A DNA stretch of 64,000 bases from the NCBI GenBank assembly GCA_963851245.1, contig CAWKOH010000004.1, positions 1 to 64,000 on the forward strand, read 5' to 3'. Under the pieces are notes generated by a model that was given only the letters and a program-made list of their open reading frames with translations, had not been told where the DNA came from and searched no databases. The stretch is from CAWKOH01 sp963851245 (lineage in GTDB: Bacteria > Actinomycetota > Acidimicrobiia > Acidimicrobiales > Palsa-688). Position numbers and translations under genes: made by a program. Each line of letters opens with the position of its first letter. Positions within the stretch are counted from its first letter, which is position 1. Below, piece after piece: positions 44,582 to 54,020 of the stretch.

Positions 44582-45593
44582 ATGCCGCCACCCACCCCCA
44601 CCGGGTTGCGCAACGACTACGGTCTGCTCGCGGATCGAATCCGCGCTACGAGCTTGCTGCGCCGGCGGCCCGCCTATTACGTCGCCACGATGGCCCTTAC
44701 CATTGTGGCCTTCGCCGGGGGCTGGGTGGCGCTGTTCGCAGTGGGTGATTCCTGGGCTTCTCTGGGTATCGCCGCACTTCTTGCCTTCCTGTCCACCCAG
44801 GTGGTGTTCTTCGGCCACGACGCCGGCCACCAGCAAATATTCTCGTCGCGTGGGGCCAACCGTACCGTCGGGCTGGTAGTCGCCAACGTGCTGACAGGAC
44901 TGAGCTTCGGATGGTGGGTTCCCGAAGCACAACGCCCATCACGCTCACCCCAACGTGATCGGCCGGGACCCTGACATCGGCGGCGGAACCGTGGCCCTGG
45001 CTTTCACCGCTGACAGCGCGGGGAATCGTCGGGGCGCCGGGCGGGTCCTGGCTCGCTACCAGGCGTGGCTGTTCTTTCCCCTGCTCCTACTTGAAGGGGT
45101 TGGACTGCATGTCTCGGGTGTTGACGATCTCCTCCGGCGACGGGATCGTTCTTCTGTCGTCGAGGGAATGCTGCTCGGCCTGCACGCTGCCCTTTACTTG
45201 ACTGCCGTCTTCTGGGTGCTCTCGCCCCTTCGGGCTGTGGCCTTCGTAGCCGTCCAGCAGGGCCTCTTCGGCCTGTACCTGGGGTGCACCTTCGCGCCCA
45301 ACCACAAGGGCATGCCCGTGTTGGTAGACGACTCAGAGTTGGGATTTCTCCGCCGCCAGATAATCACTAGCCGGAACGTAGCTGGTGGCCGTTTGATCGC
45401 CTTCCTGTTCGGCGGGCTCAACTACCAGACAGAACATCACCTCTTCCCAGCCATGCCTCGGCCCAACCTGTCCAAAGCGCGACCGATCATCCGGAAGTTC
45501 TGCGCTGATCACGACATCACCTATCACGAGTCAAGCGTCTTCGCTTCGTACCGGCAGGCGCTCGTCTACCTGAACACGGTGGGTGCGGGCTAG
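44582..45593 (+). pseudogene. Fatty-acid desaturase (membrane di-iron), one frameshift
   Basis: ATG 44582 starts MPPPTPTGLRNDYGLLADRI, with helices VATMALTIVAFAGGWVALF and IAALLAFLSTQVVFF. His box 1 is GHDAGHQQIF. At about 44925 sense moves one base; the second frame supplies box 2 (PKHNAHHAHPN) and, after two more helices, box 3 (NYQTEHHLFPAMPRPN). The full set of histidines fits an acyl-lipid or acyl-CoA desaturase. The shift is one extra base in GGTTCCCGAAG. About 336 residues when repaired. Confidence 0.85.
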
Positions 45594-45618
45594 AGGAGCA
45601 CGAGCGCTTCGATCCCGA

Positions 45619-45984
45619 TTAGCCGCTAGTCAGTTCAAGGGACAGGTCAGTCAACGGGATCGTGAGCGGCGGCTTCGCGACTAGCACGGCTCCTTCGTGT
45701 CGGGCCAAGGCAGATGGTCGAGCGCGATCCACATCGCCGACGTGTGGTCCTCGCATAGTCGGACCGAATTCTCCCATCCGCATGAGCATGCGGCCTCGTA
45801 CCGCACCGCAGGTGTGGATCCCGGTACCCTGATCTGTTTTACAAATGGCTCGTGATCCATTGCAGTTAGCCTTCCCTACAGGCGGCTCGATCTCTCCGGT
45901 GCCGGCCACGGTCACCAAGGACGGTCTCGGCACGCGGCCCGAATTCGGGCCTACCAACGTGCAAGAAATCTCGGTTGTGTCCAT
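45619..45984 (-). CDS. Hypothetical protein
   Basis: About 121 residues from ATG 45984 with GAAGGAG upstream (MDTTEISCTLVGPNSGRVPR). Strand-rich N-terminus (PSLVTVAGTGEIEPPVGKAN), two Cys in CNGSRAICKTDQGTGIHTCG, no membrane segment. Family not recognised; the ribosome site is the main support. Confidence 0.45.
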   Translation of the reverse strand: MDTTEISCTLVGPNSGRVPRPSLVTVAGTGEIEPPVGKANCNGSRAICKTDQGTGIHTCGAVRGRMLMRMGEFGPTMRGPHVGDVDRARPSALARHEGAVLVAKPPLTIPLTDLSLELTSG

Positions 45985-46470
45985 CGCTGCTCCTTCGTGA
46001 CCTTCTGACGTCACCAAGGACCGGAGCGACGCACGCAGTGCTCGTGTCGGCATGGCCGAGTTATAACAACCCTACACCCCAAGAGACGCTCCGGAGGCTC
46101 TGGGACGTGGTTCGGCGGGGAATGTCCAAGTTCGGCCACGAATCCGGTCATCTCCAGACTTAAACAGGGCCAACATCGGCGTCAGCCAACTACGCCCGAC
46201 CCTCGCAGTCGGCCCCCGATTCACCGAATCACAGGCATAGGTCACCCCTTCGAGTTACGCGGCCCCACTCATCAGAACGGCTTTCCCGTCCGGCACTCCC
46301 GACCCCGCCCCTTCGACGCTGCGCCACCCAGACTGTCGGTGGCGGTTCGCCGCCGATCCTCGATGCCAGTGGGATCATCGCTCTCCAGAATGATTGGATT
46401 TTCGTCAGCAGGATCTGAAGCGACGCCGGTGGGCTAGCGTGGGAATCAGATCGGCCGTTGCTCGGCCGGG
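45985..46470. other. Intergenic region
   Basis: Divergent promoter region of about 480 bp between the hypothetical gene and the GAF-ANTAR gene. No gene, RNA or repeat recognised. Confidence 0.35.
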
Positions 46471-47280
46471 ATGCGCGAAACCCGGTCCTCGTGGAGCGCC
46501 CTGTCGTTAGGCGAGGAGGCCCAGGAGTGCGACAGCAGGCCCACAGCAGTCGGCTTTGCGATCGGGCGGTGTGAAGTGGCAGCGGATCGTTTGGCCCGCA
46601 TCCTCGAGCGGCTGGTCGCGGCCGGGACCGGCCCGTCAGGGTCGGGCCCGCTGTGCCAGGTCGCGGCCGAGCTGGCGGCGGTGACCGGCGCCGGGGTGAT
46701 GATCATGGCCGACGGGGTCCCTCAGGCTTCGTTGTGCAGCAGCGGTAGCGTGGCCGCTCTCATCGAGGATCTGCAGTACACATTGGGGGAAGGACCCTGC
46801 ATCGACGCCTACCGGACCGGCGCCGTTATCGCCGAACCGGACCTGGCCGCCCCGGTGTCGCCTCGATGGCCGGCCTTCACCCCAAAGGTTATTGAATTCG
46901 GGGCCCAGGCGATCTTCGGGTTCCCGGTCCGGATTGGGGGGGTTCGGATTGGCGCCCTCAACCTCTACCGCGACCGGCCGGGACCGCTCGACGACGACCA
47001 ATACGCCGACGCCCTGGTGATGGCGGATGTGATCGCCCGCACGGTCCTGACTCTCCAGGCCCACAGCGAGACCGGCTCGGGCCCCGCCGACCCCGGCACC
47101 GACATTCACCCCACGGTCCACCAGGCCGCCGGGATGGTCTCGGTCCAACTCGAGGTCAGCGTCGCCGACGCGCTGGTCCGGTTACGCGCCCACGCCTTCG
47201 CCGCCGACCGACCCCTCACCGAGGTCGCAAAGGACGTGATCGCCCGCACGCTGCGCTTCGACGATCTCGAAGAATCCTGA
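46471..47280 (+). CDS. GAF-ANTAR antitermination regulator
   Basis: A 269-residue protein. GAF domain roughly residues 35-190: LARILERLVAAGTGPSGSGP, LCQVAAELAAVTGAGVMIMA, LGEGPCIDAYRTGAVIAEPD and IGALNLYRDRPGPLDDDQ. ANTAR domain residues 205-265: HQAAGMVSVQLEVSVADALV, RLRAHAFAADRPLTEVAKDV, with the A-x-G-M-V-x-V-Q-L signature. ANTAR binds a tandem-hairpin RNA to stop termination; GAF presumably senses a small molecule. The class is expanded in actinobacteria. The target transcript is not visible here. Confidence 0.92.
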   Translation: MRETRSSWSALSLGEEAQECDSRPTAVGFAIGRCEVAADRLARILERLVAAGTGPSGSGPLCQVAAELAAVTGAGVMIMADGVPQASLCSSGSVAALIEDLQYTLGEGPCIDAYRTGAVIAEPDLAAPVSPRWPAFTPKVIEFGAQAIFGFPVRIGGVRIGALNLYRDRPGPLDDDQYADALVMADVIARTVLTLQAHSETGSGPADPGTDIHPTVHQAAGMVSVQLEVSVADALVRLRAHAFAADRPLTEVAKDVIARTLRFDDLEES

Positions 47281-47503
47281 CCGCGGAAGCGGTGTGCTGA
47301 AATAGAACAGAGAAGATCGCCCGCCTGGCCGTCCAGACCCAGCGGCGCCCTGCAGGTCGTGGCTTCCTCCAGCGAAGCCATGCGGGTCCTCGAGCTCTTC
47401 GAGGTGAAGCCGACCAAGGCCCCGACCTTGACCCTTCGGTCGGGCCCGACTTCTGCACGAGTTCATTCTGAAACCGGCCGTTCAACGGACCGAACGTTAA
47501 TCG

Positions 47504-47950
47504 TTACCGGTCGCCAAACGGGCAGTGCCGGCAGCCCTGTTCGCAACAGGCACCCCGATCCCACAAGGCGCGAGCGGTCTGGACGAACAGACCGGAGGTC
47601 GGATCGAGATAACCACCGTCGCCGTCGAGCAGGGCGAGGTGATGGGCATCCATGACAGCCACATACTCGCCACCTTGTCGTGGGTCCAAGCGGTCGGGAT
47701 GGGGGACGAGGCGAACCGGTGGCAACGGAGCGGCGCCGTCGGGCCGGTCCAACGTCCGCAGCACCAACCACCACGAGGCCAACCCGTGCGGGCAGAAATC
47801 GGCCGGCGCGACCAGACACTCGTCTGGGCAGCGGCAGACACCGTCTGACACCCAATCGGCCAGGGTGTCCAAATCCGGCGGGGACCAGCCGCTGTTGCGC
47901 TCGAACCACGCGTGGGTGCGACGGATCGCTTCTGCTGCGCCGATCACCAC
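47504..47950 (-). CDS. DUF5522-domain protein
   Basis: About 148 residues from GTG 47950 (or 47947). The C-terminus DPTSGLFVQTARALWDRGAC, CEQGCRHCPFGDR is the DUF5522 signature, a Cys cluster (C-C-x-x-G-C-x-x-C) that could bind a metal. The N-terminal part has another Cys pair (SDGVCRCPDECLVAPADFCP). A longer upstream frame is not conserved. Function unknown. Confidence 0.7.
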   Translation of the reverse strand: MVIGAAEAIRRTHAWFERNSGWSPPDLDTLADWVSDGVCRCPDECLVAPADFCPHGLASWWLVLRTLDRPDGAAPLPPVRLVPHPDRLDPRQGGEYVAVMDAHHLALLDGDGGYLDPTSGLFVQTARALWDRGACCEQGCRHCPFGDR

Positions 47951-48263
47951 GGACGTGCAGGATAGGCAACGCGACGGCGGCCCGCGGGGCTGCTCCGCTA
48001 GCGGCAGCGAGCCCCCCAGACCTCCGCCAAATCCTCCAGGTTGCGCCACGCGACTCGTTCCACCCCGCCCCGAAACGTCGTGCCTGAACAAAGCCGGACC
48101 TGCTGTCGCCTGCCATATCCGGCTGATTTCGGCCGTGTGAAGTCGCTGTTATCAACGTATGAATGTTGCCAGGCGGCCTCTCACGTGCAGCGGGTGGACG
48201 GGATTGCGCCACCCATACTTGAGATACTGGGCGGGCGTTGCGGTTGAGGATTTCGGTGAGGGA
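47951..48263. other. Divergent intergenic region
   Basis: No supported gene between the DUF5522 gene (minus) and the ACT gene (plus). Confidence 0.3.
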
Positions 48264-48914
48264 GTGACTACATTGCTACGGCTGCGGATCTTGATCCCCG
48301 ACCGACCTGGTGCGCTGGCCCGGGTGGCGACCATCATCGCCAGCCATGGGGGCAACATCACGTCAATCGACGTGCAACAGGCGAGTGGAGCGCTAGCGGT
48401 CGACGAACTCCTTGTTGATTTCTCCGACGAGCCGGACGCAGCCAGTCTGCGTGAGGACCTCGCCAAGGATGGCGAGACGGTCCTCGTCTCACAGCAGGTG
48501 ACCGAGAGAATCGATCCGATCGTCGCGTCCCTACTCCATGTCGCTGAACTTCTCGAGTCCGGGTTTGACGACCCAGAGGCGGCCCTGGTGCGAGGTGTCG
48601 CCCAGATGTGCTCCTCACCTGTCGCCTGGGTTAGCAGCAGGGAAGAGGCTGCCAGATACGATGCGGGCCGTTTTGCGATGGAGAGGCAGGGTGTGGTGGT
48701 CATGGCCACGACCGAACTGCCCGCCCACCTCGCTGAACGGCTTCCGGGTGAGGTGTGTCTCTTGGCCGTGCCTGATGTTGAGCAGGCCGAGCAGCACAGG
48801 GTGATATTCGTGGCCCGCCCGCTCGGTAATGATTTCACGACCACCGAGGTTGCCCGCATCGAGGCCCTGGTCAGCCTGCACGCCGCCTTGGCCAAGGTGA
48901 TCAGGACCGGATAA
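48264..48914 (+). CDS. ACT-domain protein
   Basis: About 216 residues from GTG 48264, preceded by GGTGAGGGA. Residues 3-70 form an ACT ligand-binding domain (LLRLRILIPDRPGALARVAT, IIASHGGNITSIDVQQASGA). The remainder (LLHVAELLESGFDDPEAALV, ARIEALVSLHAALAKVIR) resembles a degenerate GAF-like sensor. Similar two-domain proteins occur in actinobacteria as amino-acid-responsive regulators; no DNA-binding domain is present. Confidence 0.75.
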   Translation: MTTLLRLRILIPDRPGALARVATIIASHGGNITSIDVQQASGALAVDELLVDFSDEPDAASLREDLAKDGETVLVSQQVTERIDPIVASLLHVAELLESGFDDPEAALVRGVAQMCSSPVAWVSSREEAARYDAGRFAMERQGVVVMATTELPAHLAERLPGEVCLLAVPDVEQAEQHRVIFVARPLGNDFTTTEVARIEALVSLHAALAKVIRTG

Positions 48915-49109
48915 GCGGTTTCGGACGTTGTCTCGCAACCACCCATCTGGCGTCGGGTGAGGCGCAGGAGGTCTGATGTGCAGGCCGACTGTCTCATTCA
49001 GTCAACGGCCGGGTTGCAGGCGTAAAGAAATTCTTCGGAGCCTCCCGATTCCCGAACCCGTCCGCGGCTGGGCAACCTGCGATTTCTTCGGTGGGGCTGA
49101 CCGACTCCT

Positions 49110-50051
49110 TCAACCGTTTTCGTTTGGTTGGGGGTCGCCGACGAGTGTCGTGTACGCGTCTGGTCGGCGGGTGGTTAGGAAGGGGAACAGTTCCAGCCAG
49201 TCCCGTCTCTGATCGAGGTCGAGGTCGGCGACGAGGACGGCCGGCTCGTGGCGCGGCGCCTGCACCAGTTTCCGACCGTAGGGGTCGGAGATGAAGGACG
49301 ACCCGTAGAAGGTGATGGCGTCTTCCGCGCCTGTTCTGTTGACCGCGACCATGAAGGTGGCGTTAGTGATGCCGTTGGCGATGATGACCTTCTCCCACAG
49401 GGGTTCGGTGTCGAAGTCGGGGTGGTCGGGCTCGGAGCCGATGGCGGTCGGATAGACCAGTACCGCCGCGCCGGCCAGCGAGTAGGCCCTGGCGAGTTCG
49501 GGGAACCATTGGTCCCAGCAGGTGGGGAACCCGAACTCGGCGCCGCCGATAGTGAGCGTCCCGAAGGCGTCGGGCCCGGCCGGTCCGGGGGCGAAGTAGC
49601 GGTCCTCGTAGTAGCCGGCCGTAACCGGGATGTGCAGTTTCCGGGTCCGTGCGGCCAGAGTTCCGTCCGGCGCCATGACGACCGCCGTGTTATAGCCCAG
49701 CTGGTGCCCCGGTCGCTCCTCCCAGAGCGACGCGTGGACATACACCCCCGTCTCTTGGGCGAGTCGGCCGGCGAAAGTGGTGGTGGGCCCACCAACTAAA
49801 GGTTCGGGCCCCACACCCGGCCGGGGGCCCTCGGGAGTCACCGCGAAGTACCTGCTCAAGGTGAGCTCCTGCAAGCAGACCAGGAGGGCGCCATGCTGGG
49901 CGGCAATCCTGACGCCTTCTTCGAGGGCGGCGCGGTGCTCTTGGGGGTCGCGGTGCCAGCGATGCTGCACCGCCCCGACCCGGACCGGCGGTCGATTCGA
50001 ATGATGGACTCTGGCGGGCGAGAGGCCGGGGGACCCGGTGATGACTCTCAC
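49110..50051 (-). CDS. aguB: N-carbamoylputrescine amidohydrolase
   Basis: A 313-residue nitrilase-superfamily enzyme. Catalytic triad: Glu in CLQELTLSRYF, Lys in TRKLHIPVTAGYYEDRYF and Cys in GFPTCWDQWFPELAR. The CWDQWFPE box and the RKxHIP box are diagnostic of N-carbamoylputrescine amidase, which releases putrescine, CO2 and ammonia. ATG 50051 overlaps the aguA stop by four bases, so the two proteins are made together. The first ~20 residues are not conserved. Confidence 0.9.
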   Translation of the reverse strand: MRVITGSPGLSPARVHHSNRPPVRVGAVQHRWHRDPQEHRAALEEGVRIAAQHGALLVCLQELTLSRYFAVTPEGPRPGVGPEPLVGGPTTTFAGRLAQETGVYVHASLWEERPGHQLGYNTAVVMAPDGTLAARTRKLHIPVTAGYYEDRYFAPGPAGPDAFGTLTIGGAEFGFPTCWDQWFPELARAYSLAGAAVLVYPTAIGSEPDHPDFDTEPLWEKVIIANGITNATFMVAVNRTGAEDAITFYGSSFISDPYGRKLVQAPRHEPAVLVADLDLDQRRDWLELFPFLTTRRPDAYTTLVGDPQPNENG

Positions 50052-51082
50052 GGCTGGTGAGTCCTGGCCGGGACCTGTTGCGTGACGCAGTGCGGCCCGC
50101 CACCGCCGAAGGCCAGGGTGAGCCCGGCCACGCCGATGACCTCACGTCTGGGAAACGCCCTGCCAAGCAGGTCGACCGCTTGCTCATCGGCGTCCCGGTT
50201 TGCACCACCGGCCAAAGGGATGATCACCGCGCCGTTGCACTGGTAGAGGTTCAGGTAGGAGTGGGCGACCACTTGCCCTCCCACCTCGGCACGGGCCAGC
50301 GGGGCGAAGTCGACGACATCCAACCCGGCGTGCACGGCTCTGTCGCGATTCTCGGCCATGCTCTCATGGTTGGGGTCGCCGGGCGGGCAGGACTGCAAGA
50401 GTAGCGACCCGGAATCGGTGAAGACGGCGATCAGATCGACATGGCCGTCAGTGTCCCTGTCCTCGACGAGACCTCGTCCGAGCCAGACGATCTCGACTGC
50501 CCCCAGATAGTCCCGCAGGACCGACTCGATGTCGGCCCTGGACAGGTCGGGGTTGCGGTTCGGGTGCAGGAGACACTGCTCGGTGGTCACCAGGCGGCCG
50601 GCCGAGTCCATTATAACCGACCCGCCTTCGAGCACCACAGGAGCGTGGTAGACACGGTCGCCGTACCGTTCGGCCAGAACGCCGCCGGCCTGCTGGTCCC
50701 TGTCCCAGCCAGCGTATTTGCCGCCCCAGGCGTTGAAACCGAAGTGGACCCCGGCGCGCCAACCGTGGTCGTCGAGGCAGAAGACAGGGCCGTTGTCGCG
50801 TGCCCAGGAGTCGTCCAGCGGTATCTCGACTACCTCGACTCGTCGGGACAGTGCGGCCCGGGCCTCGGCCACGTCAGGCGACGAGGACCCCACCATGATG
50901 ACCGGCTCGAACTCGGCGATGGTGTTAGCGACGGAGGCGTACTCGGCCTTGGCCGCCGTCATCAGATCCTCCCACAACTCGGCCCGGCACGGCCACGCCA
51001 TGATCGTCGCCTCGTGCTCGGCCGACTCGGGCGGCATCCGGAACCCCGCGTCCGCCGGGACCGGCAACGTTGACGCTTCCAC
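50048..51082 (-). CDS. aguA: Agmatine deiminase
   Basis: A 344-residue Porphyromonas-type peptidyl-arginine/agmatine deiminase. Motifs: PLDDSWARDNGPVF, LEGGSVIMDSAGRL, EDRDTDGHVDLIAVF (catalytic His) and GGGGPHCVTQQVP (catalytic Cys). It converts agmatine to N-carbamoylputrescine, the substrate of the overlapping aguB gene. No arginine decarboxylase or transporter is adjacent, so the pair may use imported agmatine. Confidence 0.95.
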   Translation of the reverse strand: MEASTLPVPADAGFRMPPESAEHEATIMAWPCRAELWEDLMTAAKAEYASVANTIAEFEPVIMVGSSSPDVAEARAALSRRVEVVEIPLDDSWARDNGPVFCLDDHGWRAGVHFGFNAWGGKYAGWDRDQQAGGVLAERYGDRVYHAPVVLEGGSVIMDSAGRLVTTEQCLLHPNRNPDLSRADIESVLRDYLGAVEIVWLGRGLVEDRDTDGHVDLIAVFTDSGSLLLQSCPPGDPNHESMAENRDRAVHAGLDVVDFAPLARAEVGGQVVAHSYLNLYQCNGAVIIPLAGGANRDADEQAVDLLGRAFPRREVIGVAGLTLAFGGGGPHCVTQQVPARTHQP

Positions 51083-51453
51083 TCCTGCAAACGGTAGACC
51101 AGCCGGGGGCCCCTCGACAGAGGTCAGACACGGCGCTCAGCCGGCTCATCCAGGAGACGCATGGCCACGAGCAAGCCCACCAGGGGCAAGCGCTGGATGC
51201 CACCGGGCCTCACTGGCGGGCCCCCTGGATCCCGGCACTCGGAGTTGCCCCGAATCCGTCTTGATCTCCCACTCCTGGGGTGCCCTTGGAGCGGTCGCAT
51301 ATTCCCTATCTGCAGTGGCTGTGGCCCATATCCCGGCTTCCCGGGCCATTATCCGATCCCACGGGGTGAACCGCGGCCAAAGCTGGTGGATTCGGGTCCA
51401 TCAGCAAGTTTCCCCTAAGGTCCCTGGGATATGACCGGCGTTGGAGGAAGACA
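51083..51453. other. Intergenic region
   Basis: No gene supported. The right end holds the ribosome site TTGGAGGAAG of the gene at 51454. Confidence 0.3.
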
Positions 51454-51906
51454 GTGCTTCGCAACCCAGATCATGTAACCATCGCGGTGGCGAACGCAGC
51501 ATCCGCGATCGAATTCTTCGAGCTGCTGGGCTTCCGGAAAGAACACGTCGCGGTGATCGATCGTGGTCTGCCGGCGGAATATATGGGCAGGCCGGATATG
51601 AAGGCTCAGCACATCACGCTCGTACTAGAAGGGTCCGAGCCTCGCTTCGAGATTCAGCTGCTCGAGTTCGATCCGACACCGCCAGACGATTTGGGTGAGC
51701 ACCCGACGAGTCTGAGGCGGCGTGGCTATAACCATATGGCCTTCTGCGTCGATGACATCAAGGTCGTCACCGACCACCTGGTGGCTAACGGGGTGAACAT
51801 GCTCAGCGACGAGATGGATTACATCAACCGGAGGCTCCGACTTTTCGAAGGTCCTGAAGGGATAACGCTCGAGCTGGTTGAGCGCGTCAGCCCAGAGGCC
51901 CACTAG
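51454..51906 (+). CDS. VOC-family (glyoxalase-like) protein
   Basis: A 150-residue protein from GTG 51454, with GGAGGAAG upstream. VOC modules: PDHVTIAVANAASAIEFFEL with LGFRKEHVAVID, and YNHMAFCVDDIKVVTDHLVA ending FEGPEGITLELVER. His in PDHVT, His in YNHMA and Glu in TLELV are the likely metal ligands. Substrate unknown. It is upstream of a 6-oxocamphor-hydrolase-like gene on the same strand. Confidence 0.85.
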   Translation: MLRNPDHVTIAVANAASAIEFFELLGFRKEHVAVIDRGLPAEYMGRPDMKAQHITLVLEGSEPRFEIQLLEFDPTPPDDLGEHPTSLRRRGYNHMAFCVDDIKVVTDHLVANGVNMLSDEMDYINRRLRLFEGPEGITLELVERVSPEAH

Positions 51907-52277
51907 AAGGGATGATCCCTCGACCGACCGAGGGCTACGGCCAGGAACTTCGCAAGGCCAGTGGTCCACGAGGTGGCACGCAACTCCGATTCGATGCCGC
52001 TCGCCGGCCCCAGCTCTCGAAGAGCTGATCGAGGCGTGCTGGCAAGGCAGGCTCTCCTTCATCTCCATGCGGAGGAGGGTTTGGACGCCTTGTTCTTGGA
52101 CGAGCGCCAAACCGCCAACTGCGTTTGCTAGCGATAACGGCGCTTGACCATCCGTTTCCCCCCTCTGCTAGGTTCGGTCCCGCCGTTGAAACCGGAGGCC
52201 ATCGTGGACGTCTCCCGAGCAATCGACACGCTGCAGCACCCGCCCATGCCGGATGCGTCCGTCCGTCGTCTGATCTG
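51907..52277. other. Intergenic region
   Basis: No gene seen in the 370 bp between the VOC gene and the crotonase-fold gene. An open frame through the region joins the downstream gene but lacks conserved sequence. Confidence 0.35.
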
Positions 52278-53057
52278 ATGTCCCGACGATTCGAGGACTA
52301 CTCGAACACTTACGAGCACGCCATGCTGGCGCGAGATGACGACGGTGTGCTGACGATCCGGCTGCACACCAACGGCGGACCGCTTGTCTGGGGCGATGGT
52401 CCGCACAGTGAACTGCCCGAGGTTTTTACCGACGTCGGCGCCGATTCTGGCAACCGCGTTGTGATTCTTACCGGAACGGGTGACCGCTTTATACGAGACC
52501 TCGACGACTCCTGGGTCGGCACGATGACGCCGGGGAAGTGGTCGAAGATCTACTCCCACGGCCAGCGCCTTCTCGAGCGACTCCTCGAGATCCCTGTGCC
52601 GGTCATCGGTGTCGTGAACGGCCCAGCGACGGTACACGCCGAGCTAGCGGTCCTGTCGGACATCGTGCTCATTGCCGACGATGCCTACCTGAGCGACGCC
52701 CCGCACTTCCGTTTCGGTACGGTTCCTGGCGACGGGGTCCACATCATCTGGCCCATGCTGCTCGGGACGAACCGAGGACGTTACTTCCTCCTCACGGGAC
52801 AGCGGTTGACCGCTGACGAGGCGCATAGACTCGGGGTAGTGAACGAGGTCATGCCAAGGGACGAGCTGCTTCCAAGAGCGAGGGCTCTTGCTGCGAACCT
52901 TGCTCGGAAGCCCGAGACGGTCCTTCGGTACACCCGTGATGCCCTCGTGCATCCGATCCGGCGAGCGCTCCTGGACGGCGTCAGCCACGGGCTGGCCCTG
53001 GAGGGTCTCGGCGCGTTCGAGAGCTGGCCGAGCGGTGACGCCGTAGAAGAGACGTGA
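52278..53057 (+). CDS. Crotonase-superfamily protein, 6-oxocamphor hydrolase-like (second copy)
   Basis: About 259 residues from ATG 52278 (MSRRFEDYSNTYEHAMLARD). It follows remembered 6-oxocamphor hydrolase closely: LHTNGGPLVWGDGPHSEL with the first His, VVILTGTGDRF, VNGPATVHAELAVLSDIVLI (second His), DAPHFRFGTVPGDGVHIIWP (third His and Asp), LGTNRGRYFLLTGQ and GVVNEVMPRDELLPRA. All the expected catalytic residues are present, in contrast to the paralogue at 503. The family performs retro-Claisen cleavage of cyclic beta-diketones; the natural substrate here is unknown. Confidence 0.85.
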   Translation: MSRRFEDYSNTYEHAMLARDDDGVLTIRLHTNGGPLVWGDGPHSELPEVFTDVGADSGNRVVILTGTGDRFIRDLDDSWVGTMTPGKWSKIYSHGQRLLERLLEIPVPVIGVVNGPATVHAELAVLSDIVLIADDAYLSDAPHFRFGTVPGDGVHIIWPMLLGTNRGRYFLLTGQRLTADEAHRLGVVNEVMPRDELLPRARALAANLARKPETVLRYTRDALVHPIRRALLDGVSHGLALEGLGAFESWPSGDAVEET

Positions 53058-53315
53058 CGCTGACGATCGGCGAAACCGACGACTACTTGGCTATCACGCG
53101 ATTGCCGACTTCTACGCGGACTAGGCCACCCGGCCCTGAAGTCGGATGGCGATTTGGCGTCGGGGTTGGGGAAGGGTGACAGAGCGGAGGGTGACAGAGC
53201 CCCGAAAACTTTTGGCGACGCTCACCCGCGTGGTCGTCGAGCAGGACGCCCGGCCGTCCGCCATGCCCGATAACGGGTCGCATAGGGACAGACAACCTCC
53301 GAGCGACCTGAGTCC

Positions 53316-53807
53316 TCAGTTGTACGGTTGCGATCCCGGATGCATGTGCCGGTCGAGATCGTTTTTGTACTGGACGACGATGTAGCGGTCGGACCACCGC
53401 CAGGTGCCGTCCACCCGCTCCCACTCGTCCTCGTACCTTCCGGCGACGATCAGAGCGAACTGCTCTCCGGGTGCCTGGTGGGCGACGGTGTAGCTGGTCA
53501 CCGAGCGGGCCCGGTTGGCACCGAGGTCGATGTCGACCAGGATGTTGTGGTAGATCTCCTTGCTCGCCCGCCCCCGGTCCGGGTATACGACGTTGGTCCG
53601 GGTGTACTGGTCCCGGATTTCCTCCGCCCCCCGGAACGCCTTCCTCCCGATGCGGTCGGCTCCCATGGTGGCGTCACCCATCAGCTCACCGACCCGGGTG
53701 AAGTCGCCCGCCTCGAGGGCGTAGCCGACTTCATAGATCGTGCGCTCGATCTGCCGCTGGCTGGCGAGCAGGTCGACCTGTCTGGCGATGTCCTCCAGCG
53801 TGCTCAT
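53316..53807 (-). CDS. SnoaL-like (NTF2-fold) protein
   Basis: A 163-residue protein with AGGAGG eight bases before ATG 53807. NTF2-fold pattern: QRQIERTIYEVGYALEAGDF, TRVGELMGDATMG, GAEEIRDQYTRT, and the closing DGTWRWSDRYIVVQY. This large family includes ring-opening and dehydratase-type enzymes such as scytalone-dehydratase relatives. The active-site His/Asp pair cannot be fixed by eye. Divergent from the cupin gene. Confidence 0.85.
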   Translation of the reverse strand: MSTLEDIARQVDLLASQRQIERTIYEVGYALEAGDFTRVGELMGDATMGADRIGRKAFRGAEEIRDQYTRTNVVYPDRGRASKEIYHNILVDIDLGANRARSVTSYTVAHQAPGEQFALIVAGRYEDEWERVDGTWRWSDRYIVVQYKNDLDRHMHPGSQPYN

Positions 53808-54020
53808 TTCGGTCCTCCTGCGAGGGCGCGGACCTCGTAGTTAGCAGTGCCTGACGATAGCAACCGGATTCAATGCCGCATGCCAATGCCGCGAGCCCAC
53901 CACGCTGACGTCTGCCCTCTCGCTGTCCGCTTCGACTGAAATCGGCGGCGGTCACATGTTGGTCGTCGCCGCGCCATGATTAATACCTCGATACCCCACC
54001 CGTTCATCCCGGAGGTGCCC

